A stretch of DNA of 6,551 nt, from the NCBI GenBank assembly GCA_016873405.1, contig VGXH01000104.1, positions 1-6,551 of the forward strand. Direction: 5' to 3'. Under the pieces are notes generated by a model that worked only from the letters and a program-made list of their open reading frames with translations, did not search any database and was not told where the DNA came from. This DNA comes from a bacterium (GTDB lineage: Bacteria; Krumholzibacteriota; Krumholzibacteria; LZORAL124-64-63). Shown here one piece after another: positions 1 through 6,551 of the stretch. Position numbers and translations under genes: made by a program. Numbering within the stretch: position 1 is the stretch's first letter; every line of letters starts with the position of its first letter.

Positions 1-2230
1 CGCCGCCGGCCGGGCGGGCCGGCTTGACGGGCCGCGGCCGATTGCTGCTGCCCCATTCGTCTGGGCTGACGCGCCGCGGCGCCGAGGAGCCCGCGCCCGC
101 GCCGCCGGCGCCGGGGCCGCCACCCGTCCAGTCGCGGCTGCCGCCGCCGGTCCAGGTGCTCGGACGCACCGGCTCGCGCTGGGGGCCGCCGCGGCCGCGC
201 GGAGCCGACCCGCCGCGCGCGCCCGCGCTGGCGCCGTCCCACGAGCCGGACGGGCGCCGCGCCAGCCCCGCGCCGCCGCCCTGGCCGAAGCCGAGGTTCA
301 GCCGCCGGCGTTCGATCAGCGCCTCGGGCACCTCGCCGAGGAAGCGCGACGGCAAGGCGTCCTGCCAGGTGCCGAAGCGCCGGCGGCGCATCGCGTGCAG
401 AAGATAGACGCGCCGTTCGGCGCGGGTCAGCGCCACGTAGAACAGGCGCCGCTCCTCCTCGAGCCCCGCCTCGTCGGCGGCGCTGTTGATGTGCGGCAGG
501 ACATCGTCCTCCACCCCGCACAGGACCACCACCGGGAACTCGAGGCCCTTGGCCGTGTGGATCGTCATCAGGCGGACCTGGCCCTCGCCGTCGCGGATGG
601 TATCGGGGTCCGAGACCAGCGCCGTCTGCTCCAGGAACTGGGCCAGCGCGCCGCCGCCGGTCGATTCGTGGAAGTCGGCCGCGGCGTTGACCAGTTCGGC
701 CACGTTCTCGGCGCGCGCGGCGGCGCCCTCGGGATCGTCGGCCTCCAGGTGCGCCTGGTAGCCGACGTCCTCGAGGACCTGCCGCAGCAGGTCCGGCACC
801 GGCAGATCCTCGCCGGCGCGCAGCCGCCAGCGCGCCGCCTGGTCGAAGAAGGCGCGCACCCGCCGGCACACCGCGCCCGACAGCATGCCCTCGAGCAGAC
901 CCGGTTCGGCGGCGGCCTGGCCGCAGGTCAGCCCCGTGCCCTGCGCCAGATCCAGCAGGCGGGCCACCGTGGCGTCGCCCAGCTGCCGCCTCGGCACGTT
1001 GATGATGCGCCGCAGCGCGATCTCGTCCGCCGGGTTGGCGATGAACTTCAGGTAGGCCAGGACGTCGCGCACCTCCTTGCGCTCGTAGAACTGCTGCGAG
1101 CCCACGATCTGGTACGGCAGGTGCGCGCGTCGCAGCGCATCCTCCAGCACGCGCGACTGGGCGTTGGTGCGGTAGAGGACGGTGACGTCCGCGCGCGTCA
1201 GCCCGCGCGCCAGTTCCGCCCGCACGATGTCCACCAGCCGCGCCGCCTCGTCCTCGCCGTCGAGGAACTCCTCCTCCACCAGCTGCTCGCCGCGGTCGCC
1301 GGCCGTCCACAGGTTCTTGCCCTTGCGCCGCCGGTTGTTGGCGATGACGGCGTTGGCGGCGTCCAGGATCATGCCGGTGGAGCGGTAGTTCTGCTCCAGG
1401 CGGCAGGTGATCGCGCCGGGGAAGAACTCTTCGAAGGCGAGCATGTTCTCGATGCGGGCCCCGCGCCAGGAGTAGATGGACTGGTCGTCATCGCCGACGG
1501 CGAACACGTTCCCGTGCCAGCTCTGCAGCGCCTTGATCAGCACCAGCTGCAGCGGGTTGGTGTCCTGGAACTCGTCCACCAGCACGTGCCGGAAGCGCTC
1601 GGCGTACTTGCCGCGCACGCCCTCGTCCTGCTCGAGCAGGTGCACCGTGCGCAGGATCAGGTCGTCGAAGTCAAGGGCGCGGCAGCGGACCAGGCCCTTC
1701 TCGTAGCCCGCGAAGATCGCCGCGTGCTTCTCGTCGCTGAACGTCGCGGCCCGGGCCGCGGCGGCCGCCGGATCCACGTCGTCGTTCTTCCAGGCGCTGA
1801 TCTGCGCGCGCGCGCCGGCGGGCGTGAACTGCTTGGCGTCGATCTTCAGCTCGTCCAGCACCTGCTTCAGCAGCCGCTTGCTGTCGTCGGTGTCGAAGAT
1901 CGTGAAGTCCCGCGGCACGCCGATGGAGGCGCCGTCGCTGCGCAGGATCCGCAGGCCCGTCGCATGGAAGGTGCCGATCCAGAAGGGAGCGCGTCCCTCG
2001 CCCACGGCTCCGGCCACGCGATCCTTCATCTCGCGCGCCGCGCGGTTGGTGAAGGTGAAGGCCAGGATCCCCCCGGGCGGCACGCCGCGCTCGCCCAGCA
2101 GCCAGGCCACGCGCGTGGTCAGGACGCGCGTCTTGCCCGAGCCGGCGCCGGCCACGACCAGGACCGGCCCGTCCGGCGCGGTGACCGCCGCCAGTTGGGC
2201 GTCGTTGAGCTTGCCCAGGATGTCGTTCAC
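1..2230 (-). CDS. uvrD: UvrD/PcrA-type ATP-dependent 3'-5' DNA helicase (SF1A), 3' end cut by window edge
   Basis: This is a superfamily 1A DNA helicase. The family unwinds DNA 3'-5' with ATP and acts in nucleotide-excision and mismatch repair, in clearing RecA filaments and in replication-transcription conflicts. I translated the whole frame by hand: 743 codons, no stop or frameshift. Motifs in order: Q-motif Gln12 in LNDAQLAAV; Walker A GAGSGKT (28-34, Lys33); Ia AFTFTNRAA; Ib GTFHATGLRILR; DFDDLI; Walker B VDEFQDTN (218-225); III GDDDQSIYSWRGA (246-258, Gln250, Trp255); IV LEQNYRS (Arg283); VLYRTNAQSRVLE; the 2B-type INVPRRQLGDATV; V TIHTAKGLEF (His558); VI EEERRLFYVALTRA (591-604, Arg603). 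Nothing catalytic is missing. The GTG start at 2230 is chosen because the family's N terminus aligns there, and no ATG lies upstream in frame. After about residue 644 comes a Gly/Arg/Pro-rich tail still open at position 1. Typical UvrD and PcrA are about 720-725 residues, so this protein is longer. The usual C-terminal Tudor-like domain is not reached. PcrA is an equally good name. Confidence 0.95.
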   Translation of the reverse strand, partial: MNDILGKLNDAQLAAVTAPDGPVLVVAGAGSGKTRVLTTRVAWLLGERGVPPGGILAFTFTNRAAREMKDRVAGAVGEGRAPFWIGTFHATGLRILRSDGASIGVPRDFTIFDTDDSKRLLKQVLDELKIDAKQFTPAGARAQISAWKNDDVDPAAAAARAATFSDEKHAAIFAGYEKGLVRCRALDFDDLILRTVHLLEQDEGVRGKYAERFRHVLVDEFQDTNPLQLVLIKALQSWHGNVFAVGDDDQSIYSWRGARIENMLAFEEFFPGAITCRLEQNYRSTGMILDAANAVIANNRRRKGKNLWTAGDRGEQLVEEEFLDGEDEAARLVDIVRAELARGLTRADVTVLYRTNAQSRVLEDALRRAHLPYQIVGSQQFYERKEVRDVLAYLKFIANPADEIALRRIINVPRRQLGDATVARLLDLAQGTGLTCGQAAAEPGLLEGMLSGAVCRRVRAFFDQAARWRLRAGEDLPVPDLLRQVLEDVGYQAHLEADDPEGAAARAENVAELVNAAADFHESTGGGALAQFLEQTALVSDPDTIRDGEGQVRLMTIHTAKGLEFPVVVLCGVEDDVLPHINSAADEAGLEEERRLFYVALTRAERRVYLLHAMRRRRFGTWQDALPSRFLGEVPEALIERRRLNLGFGQGGGAGLARRPSGSWDGASAGARGGSAPRGRGGPQREPVRPSTWTGGGSRDWTGGGPGAGGAGAGSSAPRRVSPDEWGSSNRPRPVKPARPAGG

Positions 2231-2240
2231 GGCGCGTCGG

Positions 2241-2244
2241 CTCC
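2241..2244 (-). promoter_or_regulatory. Possible weak ribosome binding site of the uvrD-type helicase
   Basis: On the minus strand a GGAG tetramer lies 10 bases before the GTG start at 2230. The spacing is slightly long but workable. It supports the GTG over other starts, together with the family alignment of the first residues (Met-Asn-Asp-Ile-Leu...). In such GC-rich DNA a four-base match can occur by chance, so confidence is limited. Confidence 0.35.
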
Positions 2245-2319
2245 GGTTCGGGATGGGTGGCTGCGGATCCGGCCGCCACCGGCCACGGGCGCGAGGCGGG
2301 GACGAAGGCGGAACGATGA

Positions 2320-2333
2320 GGCGGGATGCCGCC
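2320..2333 (-). terminator. Weak GC hairpin after tamB, possible terminator
   Basis: GGCGG-CATC-CCGCC forms a perfect five-base-pair stem with a four-base loop, 27 bases beyond the tamB stop. No T-tract follows: the next bases are TCATCGTTCC. It is therefore not a standard intrinsic terminator. Short perfect stems are common by chance at this GC content. At most it is an attenuating or 3'-end-protecting hairpin. Confidence 0.2.
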
Positions 2334-2360
2334 GGCCGCAACCGGAGTCCGGGCCCGCCA

Positions 2361-5300
2361 TCAGTACTCGAAGCGGTACTTGAGATCCAGATTGTAGGTG
2401 GCGTCGCCCTGGTTCTCGTCGATGCGGCGTCGGAGCTCCGATTGCAGCAGGAGGTGGTTGTTGATCTGGTACTCGAGCAGGACGTCACGGTCGTCCTGCC
2501 TGACCCCCTGCGCGTACTTGAGGTAAAGATCCCTGCCGATGTACTTGCCGACGCCGATCAGGGGGTCGAAGCCCATCGCGCCGGTCTCGTCGTTCTCCCG
2601 CTGGATCTGATCGATGTCGAAGGTGTCGAACATCGCCAACTCGCGCGCGATCTCCCGCTCGATCAGGTTCAGGCCGGCGGTGATCGAACTGGCCGCCAGG
2701 CGGGCCCTGTCGCCGCCGGGCTGCCCGCCGCCCTCGGGATCCAGGCCCAAGAGCATGCGCTGGATGGCCTCGCGCGAGTAGCCGCGCTCGCTGGTGAACT
2801 CCACGACCGGCGCGGCCAGCGTGCCGCCCACGTCCACGCCCAGCACCTCGATGGTGGTGTTCCCGGAGGTGCCGCTGCGCAGGCGGTAGCGCGTCTGGGC
2901 CTCGATGTCGAGCCTCGGGTCCAGGCCCAGGCCCTGGCTGAAGTCCAGGACGCCGCGCTGCACCTCGAAGGCGTTGTTGAAGACGATCAGGTTGCCGCGG
3001 TCGACGTCCAGCCGGCCGCGCATCTGGAGTCCCTCCTCCGTGCGGATCAGGTCCAGGTCGCCGCTGAGGTCCAGCTCCATCTCGCGGTTGACGATGTGCC
3101 CGACGCGCGGCGCCGCGTGCAACCGCAGATCGGCCAGCCAGTCCGGCGCGACGGTGGCCAGGCGCGGATCGACGGCGCCGGGCGTCTCGGCGAAGGTGCC
3201 GGTGTAGCGCGCCTTGAGCACCTCCAGGTCGCCGCTGAACCGCGGCACGAGCAACGAGTCGGGCCCCACCTTCACGCCCGTGATGCGCCCGGAACGCCCG
3301 CTCACGAGCGCCCGCAGGTCGGGTATCGAGGCGACCAGGAAGCGGTCCAGGTCCAGGCGCACGTCGAAGGTCTCCATCTCCAGGCCGCGGAAGGTCAGCG
3401 TGCCGTCGCCGCTGAACGTGCCGCCCAGCCCCTCGCGCCCGCGAATCGCCTCCAGCGTGACCACATCCCCGCTGAAGGTGGCGTCGCACGAAGCCTCGCT
3501 GTAGACCTCCTCGAGGTGCTTGATCACGAAGCCGGCGCCGCGCGCCTTCGCCCAGCCTTCGTACAGCGGGTGCCGCAGCGGTCCCGAAACCCGCACGTGG
3601 GCCGCGCCGGTGCCGCTGCTGGAGGCGAACGCGTTGGTCGCGTGGGTCAATGCCGCCAGGTCCGAGCCCTCGGGGATCTCGATCTCCATCAGGAACGGGC
3701 CGTCGAGCGGCGACGTCGGTTCGCTCAGGAAGTCCAGCTTCACCGGGATCTCCAGCCGGCCGGTCAGGCGCAGTTCGTCCTGGACCGCCACGAGGTCGCC
3801 CAGCACCAGTTGGTCGCGATCGGCGTGCACGGTGCCGGTCAGCTCGTCCAGATGCAGCCAGTGGACATGGAACGGAGCGCTGCGCAGGCGACCGTCGACC
3901 ACGGGCGCGTCGGTCGCGCCCCGGACGCGCACCTCCCCGCCGAAGCGGCCGCTGAGCCGCTTCAGCGACGGCAGCCTGAACTGGTCCATGAACGACCAGT
4001 CGCCGTCGGGGATCTCCAGTTCCAGGTCCAGGGCCGCGCCCGGCCAGTAGTCCTTCACTGAAGCCCCCGGATGCGAGACGCGGCCGCGCGCCGTCAGCCG
4101 CCCGTACTGCGTGCGCAGGTCCAGATCCCTGATATCGATGGCTCCGCGCGCGTACACGGCCTCCACATGCAGCGATTCGACGTCGGCGATGGCGAACGGC
4201 GCCTCGACCAGGTCCGCCGCCAGCGTCACCTCGACCGCGTCGGGCTCGCCGCCGAGCACCACGTCGGCGGTCAAGCTGCCGGTCAGGGGTTCGCGCACGG
4301 ACACGAACGGGTTCAACAGGCCCAGGTCGAACCGCCGCAACTGCAGCGCGCCCGCCACCAGCCGGCGGCGGTCCAGCACGCCGCCGCCGGTGACGGCGCC
4401 CTGGCCCGACGAGAGGGACAGGTCGCGCACCGACAGGTAGCCGTCGCCCAACCCCAGGCCGAGCGGCCGATCCAGGGCCCAGCGCGTGCCCTCCATGTCG
4501 ACGCGGAACTCGTCGATGACGTAGCGGTCGACCGTGTCCGAGAAGGCGACGCCCAGCCGCAGCAGCCCGACCGTGTCGCCGTGCGCGCAGAGGAAGGTGT
4601 CGAGCCGCGCCCCCGCGGCATCGACGTCGCCGAAGGCCCGGTAGTTGCCCAGCGGCACGCCGCCCAGGCGCAGGCTGTCGCCGGCAACGGCGCCGGCGAC
4701 GGCCGGCGCCCCCAGCGCGTCGGCGATTTCGAGGTCGGCCACCAGGTACGGCGTCCGCGCCGGGCCCAGTTCGAAGTCGCGCGCCACGAGGCGGCCGCGG
4801 ACGTCCAGCGCCTCCGGCGTGCCGGACAACTCGGCGTTGCCGGTCGCGCTGCCCTTCAGCTGCGGCCAGCGCCACGCGGGCGGCAGCGTCCCGAGATCGT
4901 CGACCGCGAAGCCGAGGCTGCCGTTGAACACGCGCAGGCTGTCGGCCGCGCCCTGCAGCACCGCGCGCAGGTCGCGGTGACGCAGGTCCACGTTGTTGAA
5001 GACGACGCCCGCCGGCGTCGCTTCGACGTCGATCGCAACGGCGTCGAACGGCATGATCTCGATGTGCCCGTCGTGCACGAGGCCGGTCACGCGGGTCCAC
5101 AGCGGCCGGTCGGTGTGCTCGATGCGCAGGCGTCCGTGGCCGTCGGTGACCGGCAGGTCGTCCTCGCCGGGCACCAGCCCGTTGGCCAGGTTCACGCCGG
5201 CGGCGTCGCCCTCCAGCACGAAGGTCACCGAGGCGCTGTCGCTGATGTCGACGTGGCCCCGGCCGCTGAACGTGGCCCCGTTGACGTCGCCGGTCAGGCC

Positions 5301-6236
5301 CTCCAGCCGAACGTCGCGCGGTCCGACGACGGCGCGGCAGCGCATCCCGGTGATGTCGTAGCCTTCCAGTTCACCGGTGAAGACGCCGTCGTAGACCAGG
5401 GAGTCGGCGTCCGCGCGCAGCGTGGCCTCCACGTCGCCGCGCGCCCGGAAACCGAGCCGCTGGCCGACCAGGCTCTCGATCTCGGACGAACTGACGCCTC
5501 GCGCCGTCACGCGCAGGTCCAGCGACTCGTCCCAGCCGCGGCGCCCGTCCACCGCCACCGGGTGGCCGTTCAGGCGACCGCGCAGACCGGCCACGTGCAG
5601 CCCCGTCTCATCCAGGCGCACCTCGCCGTGCAAGCTGTCCAGGCGGCTGGCGTGGGTCCGCCAGTCGGCCTCGCAGCCGCGCAGCACCGCGCGGGTCTCG
5701 GGACCGGTCTCGACGCCGCCGCGCCAGGACAGGTACGGGATGCTCTCCTGCATCGTGCCGTCGGCACCCGCCAGTTCGAAGAAGCCCAGGAAGACCGCGA
5801 GGTCGTCGATCACCAGCCGCGCCAGCCGCGGGGCGCCGGGCGCCTCCTTGGCGGCGCCGCCGGCCGCGGAATCCGCGGCCGCTTTCACCAGAATGACCGG
5901 ACGGCGCGCGACCAGCCGCCGCAGGCGCGGCACGTCGGCGAACGCTTCCCGCAGGCGGAAGTCCAGTTCGACGGTGTCGGCGGTCACCGTGACCAGGCCG
6001 CCGCCGGACCCGGGCAGCGCGAACGACACGCCGTACAGGTCCAGGCCGTCGCGCCCCCAGACGCGGAAGTCCCGCACGCGCAGGCCCGGACCCTCCAGGT
6101 GCAGCAGGTGGCGGCTGACCAGCCCGGACAGCCGCGGGGCCAGCAGGTCGGTGCGCCCGGCCAGGTACACGAGCACGACCGCGAAGACCGCCCAGGCGGT
6201 CAGCACCGAGATCCGTGCCTTGCGGTTCCAGCGCAT
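2361..6236 (-). CDS. tamB: TamB/AsmA-like translocation and assembly module protein (DUF490 C-terminal domain)
   Basis: An intact gene of 1291 residues, close to the roughly 1260 of E. coli TamB. TamB-family proteins are anchored in the inner membrane and cross the periplasm as a long, lipid-binding beta-groove. They work with an Omp85 barrel in assembling outer-membrane proteins and in moving phospholipids outward. Seen here: a basic start (MRWNRKAR) followed by one hydrophobic segment, residues 9-27, fitting an uncleaved signal anchor. Residues 113-117 form a short strand (PVILV), followed by an Ala/Gly-rich linker (119-137). The long middle is alternating beta-strand sequence with recurring Gly-Asp/Gly-x-Leu turns and few cysteines. 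From about 860 the TamB domain is recognisable: VSGPLRHPLYEG near 885, RGNLIVFNNAFEVQRG near 1080-1096 and GYSREAIQRMLLG (1152-1164). The protein ends in a strand-like LDLKYRFEY with a terminal Tyr. The ATG at 6236 is chosen because it precedes the anchor; 99 further open codons upstream overlap the barrel gene in another frame and are not protein-like. The TGA stop is at 2361-2363. Confidence 0.93.
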   Translation of the reverse strand: MRWNRKARISVLTAWAVFAVVLVYLAGRTDLLAPRLSGLVSRHLLHLEGPGLRVRDFRVWGRDGLDLYGVSFALPGSGGGLVTVTADTVELDFRLREAFADVPRLRRLVARRPVILVKAAADSAAGGAAKEAPGAPRLARLVIDDLAVFLGFFELAGADGTMQESIPYLSWRGGVETGPETRAVLRGCEADWRTHASRLDSLHGEVRLDETGLHVAGLRGRLNGHPVAVDGRRGWDESLDLRVTARGVSSSEIESLVGQRLGFRARGDVEATLRADADSLVYDGVFTGELEGYDITGMRCRAVVGPRDVRLEGLTGDVNGATFSGRGHVDISDSASVTFVLEGDAAGVNLANGLVPGEDDLPVTDGHGRLRIEHTDRPLWTRVTGLVHDGHIEIMPFDAVAIDVEATPAGVVFNNVDLRHRDLRAVLQGAADSLRVFNGSLGFAVDDLGTLPPAWRWPQLKGSATGNAELSGTPEALDVRGRLVARDFELGPARTPYLVADLEIADALGAPAVAGAVAGDSLRLGGVPLGNYRAFGDVDAAGARLDTFLCAHGDTVGLLRLGVAFSDTVDRYVIDEFRVDMEGTRWALDRPLGLGLGDGYLSVRDLSLSSGQGAVTGGGVLDRRRLVAGALQLRRFDLGLLNPFVSVREPLTGSLTADVVLGGEPDAVEVTLAADLVEAPFAIADVESLHVEAVYARGAIDIRDLDLRTQYGRLTARGRVSHPGASVKDYWPGAALDLELEIPDGDWSFMDQFRLPSLKRLSGRFGGEVRVRGATDAPVVDGRLRSAPFHVHWLHLDELTGTVHADRDQLVLGDLVAVQDELRLTGRLEIPVKLDFLSEPTSPLDGPFLMEIEIPEGSDLAALTHATNAFASSSGTGAAHVRVSGPLRHPLYEGWAKARGAGFVIKHLEEVYSEASCDATFSGDVVTLEAIRGREGLGGTFSGDGTLTFRGLEMETFDVRLDLDRFLVASIPDLRALVSGRSGRITGVKVGPDSLLVPRFSGDLEVLKARYTGTFAETPGAVDPRLATVAPDWLADLRLHAAPRVGHIVNREMELDLSGDLDLIRTEEGLQMRGRLDVDRGNLIVFNNAFEVQRGVLDFSQGLGLDPRLDIEAQTRYRLRSGTSGNTTIEVLGVDVGGTLAAPVVEFTSERGYSREAIQRMLLGLDPEGGGQPGGDRARLAASSITAGLNLIEREIARELAMFDTFDIDQIQRENDETGAMGFDPLIGVGKYIGRDLYLKYAQGVRQDDRDVLLEYQINNHLLLQSELRRRIDENQGDATYNLDLKYRFEY

Positions 6237-6238
6237 CA
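6234..6238 (-). promoter_or_regulatory. Overlapping stop/start (TGATG) joining the Omp85 barrel gene and tamB
   Basis: The TGA stop of the barrel gene (6238-6236) and the ATG of tamB (6236-6234) share one base. A G-rich stretch (GGTGGGG) sits about 11 bases before the ATG, further than an ideal ribosome binding site. This layout suggests that ribosomes finishing the barrel re-initiate on tamB, giving coupled, roughly matched output. The overlap is read directly; the coupling is inferred. Confidence 0.8.
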
Positions 6239-6551
6239 GAACGGGTACCCCACCGAAAAGTGCCAGACCGCCGCCGGATCGCGGTAGTCCCGTTCCTCGC
6301 TCAGGTAGCGCACCCGCTTGAGCGGGAAGCCGACATCGATGCGCACCGGCCCGAACGGCGTGTCGAAGCGGATGCCCGTGCCCACGCTGTAGCGGTAGTC
6401 CCAGTCCCTGGTCGAGCCCGGGTCCGTCGGGAAGCCCGGCTCGCTGCGCAGGCGGAAGCCGCGCAACTGCAGGCTGCGCAATTCCGCCCAGACATTGCCG
6501 CCCTCGACGAACGCGACCGTGGCCAGGCCCCACCGCCGCAGAAGCGGCAGC
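6236..6551 (-). CDS. Omp85 (BamA/TamA-family) outer-membrane beta-barrel protein, C-terminal part only
   Basis: Only the last ~105 residues are inside the window; the POTRA repeats and most of the barrel lie beyond the right edge. What is visible matches the last strands of an Omp85 barrel. TVAFVEGGNVW corresponds to the family's FxDxGNxW strand. After a loop comes YRYSVGTGIRFDTPFGPVRI, which carries the G-x-G-[IVL]-R...P-x-G-P-[IVL]-R signature shared by BamA and TamA. The final strand WHFSVGYPF ends in a C-terminal Phe, the classic beta-signal recognised by the BAM machine. The frame stays open from position 6550 to the TGA at 6236-6238. Omp85 proteins insert or help fold outer-membrane proteins. 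Position directly before tamB, with overlapping codons, favours a TamA-like partner, but many non-proteobacterial genomes place a BamA-like Omp85 beside tamB, so I give no symbol. The translation start is not in the window. Confidence 0.9.
   Translation of the reverse strand, partial: LPLLRRWGLATVAFVEGGNVWAELRSLQLRGFRLRSEPGFPTDPGSTRDWDYRYSVGTGIRFDTPFGPVRIDVGFPLKRVRYLSEERDYRDPAAVWHFSVGYPF

Larger units (their letters stand above)
2231..2360. other. 130-bp intergenic gap between tamB and the helicase gene
   Basis: This is the only real non-coding stretch in the window. It lies after the tamB stop and before the helicase GTG. It is GC-rich, with no small gene that I can support. On the minus strand the frame leading into the helicase is open through the gap but has no ATG and shows no family-like sequence, so I treat it as non-coding. 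I see no convincing sigma-70 promoter: the best pair, TTGCGG and CATCGT with a 17-base spacer, matches only three of six bases in each box. The helicase may be read through from the tamB operon or from a promoter of unfamiliar type. Confidence 0.6.

Noticed and set aside
24..407. A 127-codon plus-strand frame at the left edge
   Set aside because: It lies antisense to the helicase tail, Pro/Arg-rich, with no motif. It is explained by the lack of stop codons in GC-rich DNA.
1671..2279. A 202-codon minus-strand frame starting at GTG 2279, upstream of the helicase start
   Set aside because: It is in a different register from the helicase. Its Arg-rich translation lacks the Walker A and other motifs that the 2230 frame shows at the same place.
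2298..2346. Possible minus-strand promoter for the helicase (TTGCGG, 17 bases, CATCGT)
   Set aside because: Only three of six bases match in each box. In a lineage of unknown promoter preference this is no better than chance.
395..2383. A 662-codon open frame on the plus strand across the helicase gene
   Set aside because: It is antisense to a gene whose every helicase motif is readable. Its translation is the Val/Leu/Gln/His/Arg/Ala-rich mixture expected from the opposite strand of GC-rich coding DNA, with no recognisable domain.
1824..4061. A 745-codon plus-strand open frame spanning the end of the helicase gene start region and tamB
   Set aside because: It is antisense to two supported genes and crosses their intergenic gap without any feature. 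GC-rich DNA has few stop codons, so long antisense frames are expected.
2485..5100. An 871-codon minus-strand frame inside tamB in another register
   Set aside because: The translation is extremely Arg/Gly/Ala-rich and low-complexity, a frame-shifted shadow of tamB, while the tamB frame has anchor, domain and C-terminal signatures.
4071..6287. A 738-codon plus-strand open frame antisense to tamB
   Set aside because: Its composition is dominated by Gln, Val, Ala, Arg and His, typical of an antisense shadow, and it has no motif, signal peptide or family resemblance.
6237..6533. 99 extra open codons in frame upstream of the tamB ATG
   Set aside because: They overlap the Omp85 C terminus in another frame, read as Arg/Gly-rich low-complexity sequence, and would place the membrane anchor about 100 residues inside the protein.
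1..6551. Mobile element, CRISPR array, tRNA, defence island or other new system
   Set aside because: I looked on both strands for direct repeats with regular spacers, terminal inverted repeats, transposase or nuclease motifs and cloverleaf-like stretches, and saw none. Coding sequence fills almost the whole window.

Overview
This window comes from a very GC-rich, double-membraned (Gram-negative type) bacterium. The diderm assignment rests on two adjacent outer-membrane biogenesis genes: the end of an Omp85-family beta-barrel and a full-length TamB/AsmA-like protein. Codon third positions are overwhelmingly G or C. The exact phylum cannot be read from the sequence. A GC-rich lineage outside the classic Enterobacteria is my guess, because the TamB amino-terminal half looks divergent and only general family features are recognisable.

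Layout: all three genes lie on the minus strand, so transcription runs from high to low coordinates. First (6551 to 6236) comes the C-terminal ~105 residues of an Omp85/BamA/TamA-type outer-membrane barrel, cut by the window edge. Its stop codon overlaps the start codon of the next gene (TGATG, 6238-6234). Second (6236 to 2361) is tamB, 1291 residues and intact, with an N-terminal membrane anchor and the TamB C-terminal (DUF490) domain. A 130-bp gap (2231-2360) follows, with no convincing promoter and only weak hairpins. Third (2230 to the left edge) is a UvrD/PcrA-type superfamily 1A DNA helicase with every helicase motif readable in one frame. Its last visible ~100 residues are a Gly/Arg/Pro-rich tail with spaced tryptophans, and the gene is still open at position 1, so its 3' end is missing.

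How the genes relate: the barrel and TamB form a classical two-gene module. TamB, anchored in the inner membrane, would span the periplasm as a lipid-carrying beta-groove and meet the Omp85 barrel in the outer membrane, serving barrel-protein assembly and/or phospholipid transport. The helicase is a housekeeping DNA repair and transcription-conflict enzyme. It is co-oriented, but the sequence shows no functional link to the envelope pair.

I found no mobile element, CRISPR array, tRNA, rRNA or phage gene. The window reads as ordinary core genome. The points worth a second look are the unusual C-terminal tail of the helicase, the overlapping barrel-tamB junction, and the divergent TamB. I do not see evidence of a new multi-gene system here.
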